Positions 59,367 to 64,000 of a stretch of 64,000 nucleotides of DNA are shown in pieces. The DNA lies in contig NZ_LQZT01000042.1 of NCBI RefSeq assembly GCF_001703635.1, positions 293,800-357,799 on the forward strand. Direction: 5' to 3'. Source of the stretch: Parahoeflea olei. GTDB lineage: Bacteria > Pseudomonadota > Alphaproteobacteria > Rhizobiales > Rhizobiaceae. Position 1 is the first letter of the stretch. Every line of letters starts with the position of its first letter. The notes beneath the pieces were generated by a model. It did no database searches and was not told where the DNA came from. It worked only from the letters and a program-made list of their open reading frames with translations. Both the position numbers and the translations under genes were made by a program.

Positions 59367-61373
59367 ATGTTCACGAAAATCCTGATCGCCAACCGCGGGG
59401 AAATCGCCTGCCGCGTCATCAAGAGCGCGAAGAAGATGGGCATTGCCACCGTCGCGGTCTATTCCGACGCCGACCGGCACGCCGAACACGTGGCGATGGC
59501 CGACGAGGCGGTGCATATCGGGCCGCCGCCTGCCGCCCAGTCCTACCTGATGGCCGACCGCATCATCGCCGCGTGCAAACAGACCGGGGCGCAGGCGGTG
59601 CATCCGGGCTACGGCTTCCTCTCCGAGCGGGCCTCGTTCTGCGAAGCCCTGGAGAAGGAGGGCATCGCCTTTATCGGCCCCAAGGTCAAAGCCATCGAGG
59701 CGATGGGCGACAAGATCACCTCGAAGAAGATCGCCGCGGAGGCCGGCGTGTCCACCGTCCCCGGGCACATGGACCTGATCGAGGACGAGGACCACGCCGC
59801 CCGCATCGCCGCCGAGATCGGCTATCCGGTGATGATCAAGGCGTCCGCCGGCGGCGGCGGCAAGGGCATGCGCATTGCCTGGAACGACGCCGAGGCACGC
59901 GAGGGCTTCGCGCGTTCGAAATCGGAAGCGGCAAGCTCGTTCGGCGACGACCGCATCTTCATCGAGAAATTCATCGAGGAGCCGCGCCATATCGAGATCC
60001 AGCTGATCGCCGACAGCCACGGCACGGTGCTCTATCTCAATGAACGCGAATGCTCGATCCAGCGGCGCAACCAGAAGGTCGTCGAGGAAGCGCCCTCGCC
60101 GTTCCTGGACGCCGCCACGCGCAAGGCGATGGGCGAGCAGTCGGTGGCGCTGGCCAGGGCCGTGGATTACCAGTCGGCCGGCACCGTCGAGTTCATCGTC
60201 GACAAGCACCGCAAGTTCTACTTCCTGGAAATGAACACCCGGCTGCAGGTCGAACATCCGGTCACCGAACTGATCACCGGCATCGACCTGGTCGAGCAGA
60301 TGATCCGCGTCGCCGCCGGCGAGAAGCTCGGCTTTTCACAGGACGACGTGAAGATCGACGGCTGGGCCATCGAAAGCCGCCTCTATGCGGAGGATCCCTA
60401 CCGCAACTTCCTGCCCTCGATCGGCCGGCTCACCCGCTACCGGCCGCCGCACGAGGGAACCAGCGACGGCATCACCGTGCGCAACGACACCGGCGTCACC
60501 GAAGGCTCGGAGATTTCGATGTTCTACGACCCGATGATCGCCAAGCTCTGCACCCATGCCCCCACCCGCACCGAGGCGATCGACGCCATGGCGGATGCGC
60601 TCGACCGGTTCGAGGTCGAAGGCATCGGCCACAACCTGCCGTTCCTGTCGGCGCTGATGCAGCATCCGCGCTGGCGCGAAGGGCGGCTGTCGACCGGCTT
60701 CATCGCCGAGGAATATCCCGACGGCTTCGGCCCGGTGCCGCCCGACGATGCCACCATCAAGCGCTTCGCCATTGCCGCCCTGCTGGTCAGCCACATCCAC
60801 GGCGAACGCACCGCACGGATTTCCGGCGCCCGCTTCAGCCAGGCGGAAAAGCGCGCCCATGAAGAGAAGGTGGTGCGCATCGCCGGCCACGAGATCACCG
60901 GCCATGTCGATCACGTGGACGGGGACTATGTCCTGAGGCTGCCCGGCCGCGAACCCATGATTGTGCTCACCGACTGGACGCCTGGCGCGCGGCTCGCCAC
61001 CTTCCACATCGACGGCGCCCGCCACGCGATCAAGGTCGAACCGGCCGATGCCGGCTGGCGTCTGCGGCAGCTCGGCGTTGACCTGCGGGTGCAGGTGTTC
61101 CGCCCGCGGGTGGCCGAGCTTGCCCGGCTGATGCCGGAGAAGGTGGCGCCCGACACCTCCGCCTTCCTGCTCTGTCCGATGCCGGGCCTGATCGTCTCGA
61201 TCGCCGTCAACGAGGGCGACGAGGTGCAGGAAGGCCAGACGCTTGCCGTGGTCGAAGCCATGAAGATGGAAAACGTGCTCAAGGCCGAACGCAAGGCGAT
61301 CGTCTCGCGCATTGCCGTCAAACCCGGCGACAGCCTCGCCGTTGACGAGGTGATCATGGAGTTCGCGAAATGA
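59367..61373 (+). CDS. pccA: Propionyl-CoA carboxylase, alpha (biotin carboxylase/carrier) subunit
   Basis: PccA carboxylates its own biotin using ATP and bicarbonate and passes it to PccB. The 668-residue product has the biotin carboxylase domain (about 1-450; ILIANRGEIACRVIKSAKKMG, HPGYGFLSE, ATP-grasp IKASAGGGGKGMRIAW, EMNTRLQVEHPVTE), a central alpha/beta linker domain, and a C-terminal biotin carrier with the biotinyl lysine in VVEAMKMENVL (about residue 634). The start at 59367 follows GAGGAGGC. A 274-base repeat-rich spacer separates it from the mutase. Confidence 0.95.
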   Translation: MFTKILIANRGEIACRVIKSAKKMGIATVAVYSDADRHAEHVAMADEAVHIGPPPAAQSYLMADRIIAACKQTGAQAVHPGYGFLSERASFCEALEKEGIAFIGPKVKAIEAMGDKITSKKIAAEAGVSTVPGHMDLIEDEDHAARIAAEIGYPVMIKASAGGGGKGMRIAWNDAEAREGFARSKSEAASSFGDDRIFIEKFIEEPRHIEIQLIADSHGTVLYLNERECSIQRRNQKVVEEAPSPFLDAATRKAMGEQSVALARAVDYQSAGTVEFIVDKHRKFYFLEMNTRLQVEHPVTELITGIDLVEQMIRVAAGEKLGFSQDDVKIDGWAIESRLYAEDPYRNFLPSIGRLTRYRPPHEGTSDGITVRNDTGVTEGSEISMFYDPMIAKLCTHAPTRTEAIDAMADALDRFEVEGIGHNLPFLSALMQHPRWREGRLSTGFIAEEYPDGFGPVPPDDATIKRFAIAALLVSHIHGERTARISGARFSQAEKRAHEEKVVRIAGHEITGHVDHVDGDYVLRLPGREPMIVLTDWTPGARLATFHIDGARHAIKVEPADAGWRLRQLGVDLRVQVFRPRVAELARLMPEKVAPDTSAFLLCPMPGLIVSIAVNEGDEVQEGQTLAVVEAMKMENVLKAERKAIVSRIAVKPGDSLAVDEVIMEFAK

Positions 61374-61390
61374 CCGCGGCTCACGTTTCA

Positions 61391-61600
61391 ACCTCCCCCT
61401 TGAGGGGAGGTCGGAGAGGCAAGCCGGCCGCGATGCGGGCGGGGCAGGCGATCCGGGTGGGGGGTACCGATCCCGCAGCGCGCGACGAGCGAGCCGCCCG
61501 GACTGCCGATGCGAAGATTGCTGCGTGCGCCGCCGGCCGGACATCCGGACCTGGCTCCACCCCCACCCCTGCCCCCTCCCCTCAAGGGGGAGGGGAACGG
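61391..61600. repeat. Large palindromic intergenic repeat, copy 3
   Basis: The left arm at 61391-61414 is identical to the 24-base left arm of copy 1 (56697-56720). The right arm, near 61575-61597, reads CTCCCCTCAAGGGGGAG and pairs with it imperfectly. Inner GGGTGGGGGG (about 61457) and CCACCCCCACCCC (about 61557) correspond to the inner arms. It fills the pccA-mutase spacer, which holds no gene. Confidence 0.8.
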
Positions 61601-61647
61601 ATCGCGGCCAAAGCCCGCTCCACATCGGCGAGGTGAAAGGACCTGAC

Positions 61648-63786
<2,139 letters not shown>

Positions 63787-63789
63787 GCA

Positions 63790-63842
63790 CACCCTCATCC
63801 GTCAGCTGCGCTGACACCTTCTCCCTGAGGGAGAAGAGAGGA
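63790..63842. repeat. Palindromic repeat after methylmalonyl-CoA mutase
   Basis: TCAGCTGCGCTGA (a hairpin TCAGC/GCTGA) and CTTCTCCCTGAGGGAGAAG, nearly palindromic, follow within 30 bases of the stop. Such paired units are a familiar extragenic element of Rhizobiales genomes. The remaining bases to 64000 hold no gene I can support. Confidence 0.75.
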
Positions 63843-64000
63843 GTGCGGGGCGGAACTCACCGCCAAAAACGAGATACAATCCGCTGCGACTTTCCGCGTC
63901 GGAGATCAAAGAGGGAGGCACGGAATTGCGGCCTCCACCCTTCCTTTGTAACTTCCCAACCGCCGCATTTGAGGCTGTAATGGCGAGTGCGGTGGCGAGC

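Noticed and set aside
56697..61600. CRISPR array
   Set aside because: The repeats are few, long, irregularly spaced and inverted, and no cas gene is near; they are extragenic palindromes.

Overview
The window reads as chromosomal DNA of a GC-rich alphaproteobacterium of the Hyphomicrobiales (Rhizobiales), probably a free-living, perhaps marine, Rhizobiaceae/Phyllobacteriaceae-like bacterium. The evidence is gcrA preceded by clustered GANTC (CcrM) sites, the rhizobial order phoR-pstSCAB-phoU-phoB, a PccR-type regulator beside propionyl-CoA carboxylase genes, a hydroxyectoine-degradation cluster, and Rhizobiales-style palindromic intergenic repeats. I see no prophage, insertion sequence, CRISPR array or rRNA. 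One tRNA gene (Thr, anticodon CGT) is present. The genus is inference.

Layout. 1-1536: argF (cut by the window edge) and argD. 2017-2960: gcrA and a small exported protein. 3015-10761: the Pho regulon on the minus strand (phoR, tandem Pho boxes, pstS, pstC, pstA, pstB, phoU, phoB); pstA carries an apparent frameshift. 10887-15436: polyphosphate kinase 2, fadD and pgi on the plus strand. 15443-18238: a sugar kinase, pyrE and pyrC. 18354-24127: an atypical SDR, a D-amino-acid-type aminotransferase and a small nucleotide-sugar set (DegT aminotransferase; C-methyltransferase, 3,5-epimerase and glucose-1-phosphate cytidylyltransferase). 24443-31448: HerA-like ATPase, L,D-transpeptidase, HAD dehalogenase, branched-chain aminotransferase, RidA, DenD-like dehydrogenase and an EamA exporter. 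31461-37987: (hydroxy)ectoine catabolism (eutB, eutC, doeA, doeB, doeX, doeD). 38112-42258: DUF423 protein, a tandem winged-helix regulator, a two-gene operon pairing a stand-alone double-Cache membrane sensor with a pentameric ligand-gated ion channel homologue, and tRNA-Thr. 42438-45288: nitronate monooxygenase and a conserved membrane protein. 45365-49730: a sulfur/persulfide operon (two YeeE/YedE proteins, a persulfide-dioxygenase-like hydrolase, a SulP transporter, a 1-Cys peroxiredoxin). 49920-52797: a second PPK2, BenE and aroQ. 52900-63786: propionate assimilation (pccR, bioY, pccB, pccA, methylmalonyl-CoA mutase), interspersed with a cupin, YghU, a small protein, a broken DUF559 gene and several large palindromic repeats.

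How the parts work together. The Pho genes form a complete phosphate uptake and sensing set next to a polyphosphate kinase. BioY would import biotin for the biotin-dependent PccA/PccB, whose product feeds methylmalonyl-CoA mutase, and PccR sits divergently with TTTGCAAA-like operators between. EutB/EutC, DoeA/DoeB and DoeD take (hydroxy)ectoine towards aspartate semialdehyde, but the usual importer and the final dehydrogenase are not in the window. The sulfur operon is consistent with oxidising persulfide to sulfite and moving sulfur anions.

The most novel-looking item is the translationally coupled Cache sensor and ligand-gated channel pair at 39669-41845. It suggests a sensory system with a membrane sensor that has no output domain and an ion channel in place of a kinase or chemoreceptor.
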